A stretch of 64,000 bases of DNA from contig NZ_FMXM01000002.1 of NCBI RefSeq assembly GCF_900103325.1, positions 620,001-684,000 on the forward strand. The letters are read 5' to 3'. Both the position numbers and the translations under genes were made by a program. The stretch is from Mesorhizobium qingshengii (lineage in GTDB: Bacteria; Pseudomonadota; Alphaproteobacteria; Rhizobiales; Rhizobiaceae). The stretch's first letter is position 1. Every line of letters begins with the position of its first letter. The notes below the pieces were generated by a model. The model worked only from the letters and a program-made list of their open reading frames with translations. It did no database searches and was not told the DNA's origin. This document shows positions 25,976 through 34,412 of the stretch, piece after piece.

Positions 25976-26555
25976 GCGTCAATCGCCCCTTGAGCCGGAG
26001 TTTCACGTCGGCTCGCACGGCAATTTCGAGCATGGCGTCGAGATCATCCTGACCGAGACACGGCCGGGTTCGATCGTGCAGCTGGCGGCCTGGCCCGGTG
26101 AGGAAAAGGCGCTGATATCAGCCATCCGCACCGTCACCGGGCTTGCGCTGCCCGATGGTGCCGGCGGCGGCTTGAGCGACGGCGTGAAGTCGGTGTTCGG
26201 CTTCGCACCGGGAAAATTCACCGTCGCCGACGAAGCCGAAGGACTGGCCGCGGCATTCGCCAAGGTGGTAACCCCGGCCATCGGCACGGTGACCGATCTT
26301 TCGCACGGCCGCACCGCCATCCGCATCGCCGGGCCGAAGGCCGAATGGGTGCTGGCGAAGTTCTTCGCCATCGACTTCGCGCTGCCGGCCTTCCCGGTTG
26401 GCGCCGGCCGCTCGACCACCCATCACGACGTCTTCGCCCAGATCCAGCGCACCGGCGCCGACCAGTTCGACATCTATGTCTTTCGCTCGTTCGCCCGCTC
26501 GTTCTGGAAGGCGCTCTGCCATGCCAGCGAGGAAGTCGGCTACGAGGTGCAATAG
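25968..26555 (+). CDS. soxG: sarcosine oxidase subunit gamma (195 aa)
   Basis: ATG at 25968 overlaps the end of soxA by 8 bp. The protein has the gamma-subunit GcvT-like fold with the typical SPLEPEF start and an HHDVFAQIQRTGADQFDIYVFRSFA C-terminal segment, shortened here to its key residues. Gamma is the smallest tightly bound subunit, contributing to the methyl-transfer channel. The TAG stop codon (26553-26555) is also the first three bases of a family A repeat, so insertion may have set the present end of the protein. Confidence 0.94.
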   Translation: MVERQSPLEPEFHVGSHGNFEHGVEIILTETRPGSIVQLAAWPGEEKALISAIRTVTGLALPDGAGGGLSDGVKSVFGFAPGKFTVADEAEGLAAAFAKVVTPAIGTVTDLSHGRTAIRIAGPKAEWVLAKFFAIDFALPAFPVGAGRSTTHHDVFAQIQRTGADQFDIYVFRSFARSFWKALCHASEEVGYEVQ

Positions 26556-26670
26556 AGCAATTCCAGGAAAAGTGTGAAACGGTTTTCCCGGGAAAAGCGC
26601 CTCGCGCTTTCCCTCCGGAATTGCGTCAAGACAAGGAGTAGAGCAATTCACCGTTTCCCGAATTGCTCTA
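26553..26670. repeat. intergenic palindromic repeat, family A copy 2
   Basis: TAGAGCAATTCCAGGAAAAG at the left and GAATTGCTCTA-like AATTGCTCTA at the right bound an element with the same internal GAAACGG, AAAGCGC and GGAATTGCGTCAAG segments as copy 1. It lies directly behind soxG and supplies its stop codon. It may end transcription of the operon by folding, though no T-run is present. Confidence 0.88.
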
Positions 26671-26842
26671 ACTGGCGCGGCCGGATGGTCGCTTCGCCCC
26701 TGGTTCTGGCATCAAGGCCGACCGGTTCTGCCGCTAGAGAATTCCGCGGCAAACGACCATGGTGGCAAAACGTGGCCGCCTAGCCGGCCCAAGGGATAAA
26801 TCCCGTCTCAGCGTCGGCACATCGTTTGGTTCGAACATCTCC

Positions 26843-28285
26843 ATGACCGCAGAAATATCCGCCGGCGCCACGGATCGCGCCGATGTGTCGGCCAGGGCCA
26901 TGCTCCTGCTGCCGCTGACGGTTGCCTGCGGCGTCTTCATGACCAGCCTCGACCAGAATGTCGTGGTGACGGCGCTGCCGGGTATCAGCGAAAGTCTCGG
27001 CCGCCCGCCCAGCCAGCTCGGCCTCTTGATCACTGTCTATGTCGCCAGCCTGATCATCTCGATGCCGCTTGGCGGCTGGGCCGCCGACCGCTTTGGCCTG
27101 CGCAACGTCTACTGCTTCGCCTTGCTGGTGTTCGCCACCTCGTCGGCCCTGTGCGGGCTCTCCGACAATATCTGGATGCTGGTCGGGGCGCGGGCGCTGC
27201 AAGGCTTCGGCGGCGCGCTGATGGGCACGCTCGGCCAGGTCGTCATTCTGTCAACCTTTCCGCGCAGCCGCACGCTCAAGATCAACATGTACATCTCGCT
27301 GGCCGGCCAGTCCGGGCCTTTGGTCGGCCCGCTCGTCGGCGGCGCGCTGACCACGTACATCTCCTGGCGCTGGATCTTCTTCATCAACGTGCCTTTCGCG
27401 CTGACAGCGGCGGTGCTTGCCGCCTCGCTGTTTCCGACGATGACCAAGCCAGTGCGCACGCCGTTCGATTTTTCGGGCTTCCTGCTGGTCGGCAGCGGCA
27501 TGGTGCTGCTGGTCTTCGGCATGGACTCACTCGCCGCGAAGGACGCGGCTGGCGGCATGATCGCGGCTGAACTTGCGCTGGCGATCCTCGTCCTGACGGC
27601 CGCCTCGTTCTACTGCTTGCGCGCCCGCAATCCGCTGCTTGACCTCAAGCTTCTGCGCATCCGCACCTTCCGCATCTCCTTCCTCACCGGCGGCGGGCTG
27701 GATACGATCGGCCTCAGCTCCGTCGTCTTCCTGCTGCCGCTGATGTTCCAGCTCGGCTTCGGCATGAGCGCGGTGCAGGCGGGATCGCTCACCTTCGTGG
27801 CGGCCATCGGATCGCTGGTGATGCGTCTGTTCATGCCGCGCATTCTCAACCGTTTCGGTTTTCGCCGCGTGCTGGTCTTCAACACGCCCATCGTTGCCTG
27901 TCTGGTAGCTGGTTTTGCCCTGATGCAGGCGACGACGCCGGTCTGGATCACGCTCACCTATATCTTCGTCTTCGGCGTCTTCCGCTCGATGCAGTGGGCC
28001 TCGACCGGCAACCTCGCCTATTCCGACATCGCGCCCGAACAACTCGCCCGCTTCAGCGCGCTCTATTACATACTGTGGCAGCTCGCCGTCGCGATCAGCG
28101 TCGGCCTGGCGGCCGCGACGCTGTCTTTCCTGGCCGGAGGCGGTCCGGCCGTGGCCAGGGATTTCCGGATTCTGTTCGTGATCGAAGGCGTCATCACGCT
28201 CTGTGCACTGCTGGCCTATCTAAGGCTGACGCCACGCGATGGCGCCCATGTCAGCGGTCACGGCACGCAGATGAATACGGAATAG
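26843..28285 (+). CDS. MFS exporter of the DHA2/EmrB type (480 aa)
   Basis: The protein has 13-14 predicted helices and the MFS motif A GGWAADRFGLRNVYC after helix 2 and the motif C-like GPLVGPLVGG segment, typical of proton-driven multidrug or EmrB/QacA exporters. ATG 26843 places the first residues just before the first helix; ATG 26759 would add a 28-residue N-terminus. It lies after the sox operon, separated by repeat A, and before the convergent nitroreductase gene. Its substrate is not indicated; export of a toxic amine or formaldehyde adduct would fit the neighbourhood but is speculation. Confidence 0.9.
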   Translation: MTAEISAGATDRADVSARAMLLLPLTVACGVFMTSLDQNVVVTALPGISESLGRPPSQLGLLITVYVASLIISMPLGGWAADRFGLRNVYCFALLVFATSSALCGLSDNIWMLVGARALQGFGGALMGTLGQVVILSTFPRSRTLKINMYISLAGQSGPLVGPLVGGALTTYISWRWIFFINVPFALTAAVLAASLFPTMTKPVRTPFDFSGFLLVGSGMVLLVFGMDSLAAKDAAGGMIAAELALAILVLTAASFYCLRARNPLLDLKLLRIRTFRISFLTGGGLDTIGLSSVVFLLPLMFQLGFGMSAVQAGSLTFVAAIGSLVMRLFMPRILNRFGFRRVLVFNTPIVACLVAGFALMQATTPVWITLTYIFVFGVFRSMQWASTGNLAYSDIAPEQLARFSALYYILWQLAVAISVGLAAATLSFLAGGGPAVARDFRILFVIEGVITLCALLAYLRLTPRDGAHVSGHGTQMNTE

Positions 28286-28315
28286 TTGACGTCGCCGGTT
28301 CCCTGCGTGGCCGCT

Positions 28316-29020
28316 CTACTCGCTGAACGACACCCACTCTTCCAACGGCACGCGGTCGGTGCGGAAGGTGTTTTCGGGTTTGGACGTATCCTCATGGCCG
28401 AGCGCCATGCCGCAGACGACGATCTCCTCGTCGGGAATGTTGAGCACCGGCCTGATCTGCCGGTGATAGGGCGCGAACGCGGCCTGCGGGCACGTGTGCA
28501 GGCCCCTGCCCCGCGCCGCGACCATGATGTTCTGCAGGAACATGCCGTAGTCGATCCACGAGCCCTGGTTGAGCCGGCGGTCGATGGTGAAGATCATGCC
28601 GACCGGCGCGTCGAAGAAGACGAAGTTGCGGTCGTGCTGGGCACGCATCTTGTCGACCTCCCTGCGGCCGATGCCGAGCGCGCCATAGAGGCCAAACCCG
28701 TTGGCGCGCCGGCGGGTCAGGTAGGGCTCGAAGAACTGCGTGGGATAGTAGCGATACTCGTCCCAGTCGGCCTTTTCGGCGCGAATGCCGGAATTGAGAA
28801 TGGCGTCGGTGATCCGCTGCTTGGTCTCGCCCTTGGTGACGTAGACCCGCCATGGCTGCATGTTGGTGCCCGATGGAGCCCGGGCCGCAACCGACAGAAT
28901 GTCTCGGATGGTGTCGTCATCGACCATGTCGGGCAGGAATGCCCGCACCGAGCGGCGCGACAGGATCGCCTCGTCGACGATCTCGGCATCACCCGCGATT
29001 CCGGGGTTATTCTCCAGCAT
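28316..29020 (-). CDS. nitroreductase-family flavoprotein (234 aa)
   Basis: ATG at 29020 follows AAGGGA; the longer frame to 29149 would run through the divergent operator region and is rejected. The N-terminus IVDEAILSRRSVRAFLPDMV contains the FMN phosphate-binding SRRSVRAF motif, and the C-terminal PLEEWVSF segment fits the BluB-like/NfnB nitroreductase group. These homodimeric FMN enzymes reduce nitro groups or quinones with NAD(P)H. Being divergent from an XRE-cupin regulator with TCATGA repeats between them, it is a likely target of that regulator. Confidence 0.9.
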   Translation of the reverse strand: MLENNPGIAGDAEIVDEAILSRRSVRAFLPDMVDDDTIRDILSVAARAPSGTNMQPWRVYVTKGETKQRITDAILNSGIRAEKADWDEYRYYPTQFFEPYLTRRRANGFGLYGALGIGRREVDKMRAQHDRNFVFFDAPVGMIFTIDRRLNQGSWIDYGMFLQNIMVAARGRGLHTCPQAAFAPYHRQIRPVLNIPDEEIVVCGMALGHEDTSKPENTFRTDRVPLEEWVSFSE

Positions 29021-29145
29021 GGGCCGTCCCTTACCCTTTGTCTCGCTCGGACGTCCCCACTCGCCGCTCGCGGCCGAGCCTTTGCATGAACCACCAAAAT
29101 CGTGCAAGCAAATCTTGAGCATCTGTGAAAATCTACTTGATTTTT

Positions 29146-29190
29146 TCATGAGCTTGATTTCTCATGAAATTTGACCGTTCTTTTTCATGA
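29146..29190. promoter_or_regulatory. three TCATGA palindromes in a divergent promoter
   Basis: TCATGA, a perfect 6-bp palindrome, occurs at 29146-29151, 29162-29167 and 29185-29190, twice in the wider context TTTTTCATGA and once as CTCATGAAAT. They lie between the nitroreductase and the XRE-cupin regulator, so the regulator probably binds here and controls both genes. The third copy ends at the start codon assigned to the regulator. Confidence 0.6.
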
Positions 29191-29191
29191 A

Positions 29192-29788
29192 GTGAGCGTT
29201 TTGCCTTCACCTACCGCACGAACATTGCAGGGGCCTGACGAACGCGTGCTGGCCGGCGATATCAGGGCGCTGCGCAAGGCGCGCGGGCTGACGCTTGCGG
29301 AGATCGGCCTGAAGCTCGGCCGCTCGGTCGGCTGGGTCAGCCAGGTCGAGCGTGGCCTCTCGGCGCCATCGCTCAGCGACCTCAGAGCCTTCGCCGAACT
29401 GTTCGGCGTGCCGGTCAGCCTGTTCTTCAGCCATGACGTGCCCGTCGAAAGCGAGCGCGGCGTGGTCGTGCGCGCCGGCAGCCGGCGCACGCTTGGCACA
29501 AGCGAATCCGGACTGGTGGAGGAGCTTCTGTCGCCCGATCTCGGCGGTAGCTTCGAGATGCTGCGTTCGGTCTTCGCACCGGGCGCGGAGCTGAAGATCG
29601 AGGCGCGCCGGCCGACCGAGGAGGCCGGATACGTCGCGTCCGGAACGTTCGACATCGAAATTGCCGGCATTTGGCATCGGCTCGGCGAAGGCGACTCCTT
29701 TCGCTTCGAGGGCAAGCCTTTCCGCTGGCGCAATCCGGGTGCCGAGCCGGCGGTTGTCATCTGGGTGGTTTCGCCGCCGGTTTATTGA
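29192..29788 (+). CDS. XRE-family regulator with C-terminal cupin domain (198 aa)
   Basis: An XRE helix-turn-helix (DIRALRKARGLTLAEIGLKLGRSVGWVSQVERG, cut here to its key pattern, about residues 20-75) is followed by a cupin_2 beta-barrel (about 105-195). This HipB/PuuR-like architecture senses small metabolites such as amines. The start is uncertain: GTG at 29192 fits the edge of the operator cluster, while TTG at 29171 would overlap it. The protein probably represses itself and the divergent nitroreductase. The plus-strand DMGDH operon begins 94 bp downstream and may share its transcript or respond to it. Confidence 0.88.
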   Translation: MSVLPSPTARTLQGPDERVLAGDIRALRKARGLTLAEIGLKLGRSVGWVSQVERGLSAPSLSDLRAFAELFGVPVSLFFSHDVPVESERGVVVRAGSRRTLGTSESGLVEELLSPDLGGSFEMLRSVFAPGAELKIEARRPTEEAGYVASGTFDIEIAGIWHRLGEGDSFRFEGKPFRWRNPGAEPAVVIWVVSPPVY

Positions 29789-29789
29789 G

Positions 29790-29835
29790 TGCATGTCGCC
29801 CAAGGCGTGCGGCGGTTTTGGGACGACGACATGCA
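29790..29835. repeat. intergenic palindromic repeat, family C copy 1
   Basis: A perfect 9-bp stem TGCATGTCG/CGACATGCA encloses GCGGCGGTTTTGGGA. The second copy at 57226-57270 has TGCATATCG/CGATATGCA, so one base pair has changed on both sides, which supports a functional hairpin. It lies just upstream of the 817-aa flavoprotein. Confidence 0.85.
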
Positions 29836-29882
29836 TCAAACAAAAACAGAAGCGCGGCGCGCTGAAGATATGGGAGAAGAAC

Positions 29883-32336
29883 ATGGCCGGTTTGCCGAGC
29901 ACGGCGCGCGTGGTGATCATCGGAGGCGGTGCCGTCGGCGCGTCCTCGCTCTATCACCTCGCCAAGGCGGGCTGGACCGACTGCGTGCTGCTCGAAAAGA
30001 ACGAGCTGACCTCCGGCTCGACCTGGCATGCCGCCGGCAATGTGCCGACCTTCTCCTCGTCCTGGTCGCTGATGAACATGCAGCGCTATTCGACCGAGCT
30101 CTATCGCGGGCTCGCCGAAGCGGTCGACTATCCCATGAACTATCACGTCACCGGCTCGCTGCGGCTCGCCCACTCGGTCGAGCGCATGCAGGAGTTCCAG
30201 CGCGCCAAGGGCATGGGCCGCTATCAAGGCATGGACATCGACATCGTCGGCGTCGACGAGATCAAGCGCCGCTATCCCTTCATCGAGACGCACGACCTGC
30301 AAGGCGCGCTCTACGACCCAAGCGACGGCGACATCGATCCGGCGCAGCTTACCCAGGCGTTGGCCAAGGGCGCGCGCGACTTGGGCGCCAGGATCATCCG
30401 CTTCTGCCCGGTCACTGGCGTGCGCCGCGAGAACGGTGAATGGGTGGTCGAAACCGCGCAAGGCGAGATCCGCTGCGAGATCGTCGTCAATGCCGCCGGC
30501 TACCGCGCCGCCGAAGTAGGCCGAATGTTCGGCCGCGACGTGCCGATGATGGTGATGAGCCATCAGTACATCTTGTTCGAGGAGATTCCCGAGCTGGCGG
30601 CATGGTCCAGGGAACAGGGCAAGAAACTGCCGCTGCTGCGCGATGTCGACACCTCCTACTACCTGCGCCAGGAAAAGAACGGCATGAACCTCGGCCCCTA
30701 TGAGCGCAATTGCCGCGCGCATTGGGCGACCCACAACGATCCGATGCCGGAGGACTTTTCCTTCCAGCTGTTCCCCGACGATCTCGACCGGCTTGAGCAT
30801 TATCTGGCCGACGCCGTCGCCCGCGTGCCGATCCTGGGCACGGCCGGCCTGTCCAAGGTCATCAACGGCCCGATCCCCTACACGCCGGATGGCAATCCGC
30901 TGATCGGCCCGATGCCCGGCGTCCCCAACGCCTTCGAGGCCTGTGTTTTCACCTTCGGCATCGCCCAGGGCGGCGGCGCCGGCAAGGTGCTGGCCGAATG
31001 GGTGACGCAAGGCCAGACCGAATGGGACATGTGGTCGTGCGACCCGCGCCGCTTCACCTCCTTTGCGTCCGAGCCGGACTACTGCGTCGCCAAGGGCATG
31101 GAGATCTACGGCAACGAATACGCCATCCAGTTTCCGCGCCATGCCTGGCCGGAGGGTCGCGACCGCAAGCTGTCGCCGATCCACGACCGCATCAAGGCGT
31201 TCGGTGCCCGCTTCGACGCCTATAATGGCTGGGAGCGCGCCACCTGGTACGCGCAGGACGGCGACGACATCTCAGAGGAAGCCACGCTGACCTTCCGCCG
31301 CGAGGGGCCGTGGCAGCATCGCGTGCGCGAAGAGTGCCTCGCCGTGCGCGACGCGGCCGGCATTCTGGACCTGCCGGGCTTTTCGCGCTTCAACCTCGAG
31401 GGGCCGGGGGCCGCCGAGTGGCTGAGCCTGCAGGTCACCGGCCTGGTGCCCAGGCCCGGCCGCATCGGCCTCGTCTATTTCGCCGACGACAAGGGCCGCA
31501 TCGTCACCGAAATGTCCGTCGTGCGCCACGACGAGAATGTGATGACGCTGATCACCGCAGCGGTTGCGCAATGGCACGATTTCGAATGGCTGAAATCGCG
31601 CATGCCGAGGGATGCGGCCTTCAAGCTGATCGACCGGACCGAGGAATTCTCCACCCAGATCCTGGCCGGTCCAAACTCGCGAAAAATCCTCGCCGATGTC
31701 TGCGAAGCCGACCTCGCTTTGCCATGGCTGACGCATCAGGAAACGAAGATCGCCGGCCGTTGGGCGAAGCTTGTGCGCGTGTCCTTCGCCGGCGAACTCG
31801 GCTGGGAGATCCACACCAGGGTCGACGACACCGCCGCCATCTTCGACGCCGTCTGCGCCGCTGGCCAGAAGCATGGGCTGAAACCGTTCGGCATGTACGC
31901 GCTGGACTCACTCAGGCTCGAAAAAGGCTACCGCACCTGGAAGGGCGACCTCTCAACCGACTACTCGATCCTGCAGGGCGGGCTGGAGCGCTTCGTCAAA
32001 TGGGACAAGCCCGACTTCCGAGGCAAGGCAGCACTGCAGAACGAGAAACAGCAAGGCGTGAAGAAGCGTTTCGTCACGCTGGTCGTCGAAAATCCCGGCG
32101 ATTGCGACGCGCCCTACATGTCGACGCTGTGGCATGACGGACAGATCGTCGGCGAGACGACGTCCGGCGGCTGGGGGCATCGCGTCGACAAGTCGATCGC
32201 GCTCGGCATGCTGCGCGCCGATCTGGCGGAACCGGGAACGAGCGTCGAGGTCGAAATCTTTGGCGAGCGTTTCAAGGCGATCGTGCAGAAGGACGAGCCG
32301 CTATGGGATCCGAAGAACGAGAGGCTGCGCGCATGA
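29883..32336 (+). CDS. dimethylglycine/sarcosine dehydrogenase-like protein (817 aa)
   Basis: ATG at 29883 follows GGGAGAAG. The protein contains VVIIGGGAVGASSLYHLAKAG (FAD Rossmann), the covalent-flavin type segment SGSTWHAAGNVP with its histidine, a DAO domain to about residue 430, and a GcvT-type folate domain ending with MYALDSLRLEKGYRTW, close to the consensus of dimethylglycine and sarcosine dehydrogenases. It starts a four-gene operon with a homocysteine methyltransferase (4-bp ATGA overlap), an aminotransferase and a second DMGDH-like enzyme. The likely reaction is oxidative N-demethylation feeding tetrahydrofolate. Confidence 0.93.
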   Translation: MAGLPSTARVVIIGGGAVGASSLYHLAKAGWTDCVLLEKNELTSGSTWHAAGNVPTFSSSWSLMNMQRYSTELYRGLAEAVDYPMNYHVTGSLRLAHSVERMQEFQRAKGMGRYQGMDIDIVGVDEIKRRYPFIETHDLQGALYDPSDGDIDPAQLTQALAKGARDLGARIIRFCPVTGVRRENGEWVVETAQGEIRCEIVVNAAGYRAAEVGRMFGRDVPMMVMSHQYILFEEIPELAAWSREQGKKLPLLRDVDTSYYLRQEKNGMNLGPYERNCRAHWATHNDPMPEDFSFQLFPDDLDRLEHYLADAVARVPILGTAGLSKVINGPIPYTPDGNPLIGPMPGVPNAFEACVFTFGIAQGGGAGKVLAEWVTQGQTEWDMWSCDPRRFTSFASEPDYCVAKGMEIYGNEYAIQFPRHAWPEGRDRKLSPIHDRIKAFGARFDAYNGWERATWYAQDGDDISEEATLTFRREGPWQHRVREECLAVRDAAGILDLPGFSRFNLEGPGAAEWLSLQVTGLVPRPGRIGLVYFADDKGRIVTEMSVVRHDENVMTLITAAVAQWHDFEWLKSRMPRDAAFKLIDRTEEFSTQILAGPNSRKILADVCEADLALPWLTHQETKIAGRWAKLVRVSFAGELGWEIHTRVDDTAAIFDAVCAAGQKHGLKPFGMYALDSLRLEKGYRTWKGDLSTDYSILQGGLERFVKWDKPDFRGKAALQNEKQQGVKKRFVTLVVENPGDCDAPYMSTLWHDGQIVGETTSGGWGHRVDKSIALGMLRADLAEPGTSVEVEIFGERFKAIVQKDEPLWDPKNERLRA

Positions 32337-33238
32337 AGAAAGTCGTCCTCACCGATGGCGGCATGGGCCAGGAGCTGGTTCGGCGCAGCAAGTCCGAGCC
32401 GACGCCGCTATGGTCGGCCAGGGTGCTGATCGACGAACCCGATTTGGTACGCGACCTGCACGCGGAATTCATCCGCGCCGGCGCCCGAATCATCACCATC
32501 AACACCTATTCGGCCACACCCGAACGCCTGGCCCGCGAGGGTGCCGAGGACCTGTTCAAGCCGTTGCAGAAGCGCGGCATCGAACTGGCCAGGCAGGCCC
32601 GTGACGAGGCCGGCGACACAGCGATCGCCGGCTGCCTGTCGCCGCTTTTCGGCAGCTACGCGCCGGCGCTGACCATTTCATACCAGGACACGCTCGACAT
32701 CTACCGCCGCATCGTCGCCGAGCAGGCCGACGGGGTTGATCTGTTCCTGTGCGAAACCATGGCGTCGGCCGATGAGGCGCGCGCGGCGGTCACAGCGGCA
32801 TCGGAAAGCGGCAAGCCGGTATGGGTGTCCTGGACACTGGCCGATCACGGCAAGCCGCGGCTGCGCAGCGGCGAGACGATAGCCACCGCGGCAAGCGCGC
32901 TGGACGGTTTGCCCGTAGCGGCGCGGCTATTGAACTGCTGCCGTCCGGAAGCGATCGCCGCGGCCCTGCCTGAACTGATCAACCTCGGCGGCCCGGTCGG
33001 CGCCTACGCCAATGGCTTCACCTCGACAGAGGCGCTCAAGCACGGCGGCACCGTCGATGTGCTGCACGCCCGCCACGACCTCGGTCCGGACGCCTATGCC
33101 GCGCAGGCGATTGGCTGGATAGAGGCCGGCGCCGATATCGTCGGCGGCTGCTGCGAAGTCGGACCACCGCATATCGCCGCCCTGCGCGACCGGCTCGAAC
33201 AGGCCGGCTATGAAATTTCGGGAGATATACATGCCTAG
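32333..33238 (+). CDS. homocysteine S-methyltransferase, betaine-type (301 aa)
   Basis: The TIM-barrel homocysteine S-methyltransferase signature is complete: DGGMGQEL at the N-terminus, the first zinc cysteine at 202 (LLNCCRP) and the GGCC motif with zinc cysteines 273 and 274. These enzymes use betaine or S-methylmethionine to methylate homocysteine, without B12. With betaine the by-product is dimethylglycine, exactly the substrate for the flanking dehydrogenases, which makes betaine:homocysteine methyltransferase the best guess. It overlaps both neighbours (4 bp and 8 bp). Confidence 0.92.
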   Translation: MKKVVLTDGGMGQELVRRSKSEPTPLWSARVLIDEPDLVRDLHAEFIRAGARIITINTYSATPERLAREGAEDLFKPLQKRGIELARQARDEAGDTAIAGCLSPLFGSYAPALTISYQDTLDIYRRIVAEQADGVDLFLCETMASADEARAAVTAASESGKPVWVSWTLADHGKPRLRSGETIATAASALDGLPVAARLLNCCRPEAIAAALPELINLGGPVGAYANGFTSTEALKHGGTVDVLHARHDLGPDAYAAQAIGWIEAGADIVGGCCEVGPPHIAALRDRLEQAGYEISGDIHA

Positions 33239-34412
33239 ACCATCATCGCGCATTTCCGGCATCGTGCCGTCAGGCAAGGATGGCTGGGAAGTCCATTTCG
33301 AAGCCTGGACGCGCAAGGAGGCTGGCGAGGACATCATCATGCTCTCGGTCGGCGACCACGACTTCGACACGCCTTCGGAAACGATCGAAGCCTGCGTGAC
33401 CGCGGTTCGCGGCAGCAATCACCACTACACCCCGCTTCCCGGCTTGCCGCGTCTGCGCAAGGCGATGGCGGCAGCCTCGACCGCTTGCACCGGCGTTGCG
33501 ACCAACCCCAACCAGGTGATCGCCACGCCGGGCGGGCAGGCCGCGCTCTATGCCGCCGTGCAGGCTGTTCTCGACCAGGGCGACCACGCCATCGTGGTGG
33601 CGCCCTACTACGCCACCTATCCCAACACGTTCAGTGCGGCCGGCGCCGATTTCACCGTGGTCGAGACGCCCGCCGAGGACGGGTTCCAGCCGCGCGCCGA
33701 CATGATCCGCGCGGCAATTCGGCCGAACACCCGCGCCATCCTCATCAACACCCCGAACAATCCGACGGGCGCGGTCTATTCGCGCCAGCGGCTGGAAGAT
33801 CTGGCGCAAATCTGCAGGGAGCACGATCTCTGGCTGCTTTCGGACGAGGTCTACTGGACGCTGGGCGGCGGCGAGCATGTCTCGCCGCGCTCGCTGCCCG
33901 GCATGGCCGAGCGCACGCTGGTCATCAATTCGATGTCCAAGAGCCACGGCATGACCGGCTGGCGCATGGGCTGGCTGACCGGTCCGGAGGAGATGATCTC
34001 ACTGCTGGTCAATCTCAATCTGGTGACCACCTATGGCTTGCCGGCCTTCATCTCGATCGCCTGCGCCGAGGCGCTCGAGAACGGTTACGGCGTCAAGGAG
34101 ATCGCGGAACGCTATGCGGCGCGCCGCACTGTCTTGCTCGACGCCGTGCGCGGCATGAACAATGTCAGCGTTCGCGGTTCCGAAGGCGGCATGTATGTCA
34201 TGCTCGACATATCAGCCGTCGAACCCGACGACGAGAAATTCGCCTGGGCCCTGCTCGACAAGGAAAGGGTTGGCGTGATGCCTGGCTCCAGCTTCGGCGA
34301 GGCGGCCGCGGGCCACATCCGCATCAGCCTCTGCCAGCCCGAGCCCGTGCTGCAGGAAGCAGCGCTGCGGCTGCGACGCTTTGTTTCCAGCTATCGCCGC
34401 GAGGCCGCATGA
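33231..34412 (+). CDS. class I/II PLP-dependent aminotransferase (393 aa)
   Basis: ATG 33231 is preceded by GGGAGATATAC and overlaps the methyltransferase stop by 8 bp. Fold-type I motifs are NNPTG at 176-180, SDEVY at about 204 and the Schiff-base Lys237 in NSMSKSHGMTGWRMGW. It resembles aspartate/aromatic-type aminotransferases. In an operon for methylated glycines it might process an amino acid with a related side chain, or the glycine/serine end product; its actual substrate is unknown. It overlaps the next gene by 4 bp (ATGA). Confidence 0.92.
   Translation: MPRPSSRISGIVPSGKDGWEVHFEAWTRKEAGEDIIMLSVGDHDFDTPSETIEACVTAVRGSNHHYTPLPGLPRLRKAMAAASTACTGVATNPNQVIATPGGQAALYAAVQAVLDQGDHAIVVAPYYATYPNTFSAAGADFTVVETPAEDGFQPRADMIRAAIRPNTRAILINTPNNPTGAVYSRQRLEDLAQICREHDLWLLSDEVYWTLGGGEHVSPRSLPGMAERTLVINSMSKSHGMTGWRMGWLTGPEEMISLLVNLNLVTTYGLPAFISIACAEALENGYGVKEIAERYAARRTVLLDAVRGMNNVSVRGSEGGMYVMLDISAVEPDDEKFAWALLDKERVGVMPGSSFGEAAAGHIRISLCQPEPVLQEAALRLRRFVSSYRREAA

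Noticed and set aside
33485-34408. 308-codon extension in front of the second DMGDH-like gene
   Set aside because: It overlaps the aminotransferase in another frame and has an arginine-rich low-complexity translation; the true start is ATG 34409 with ATGA coupling.
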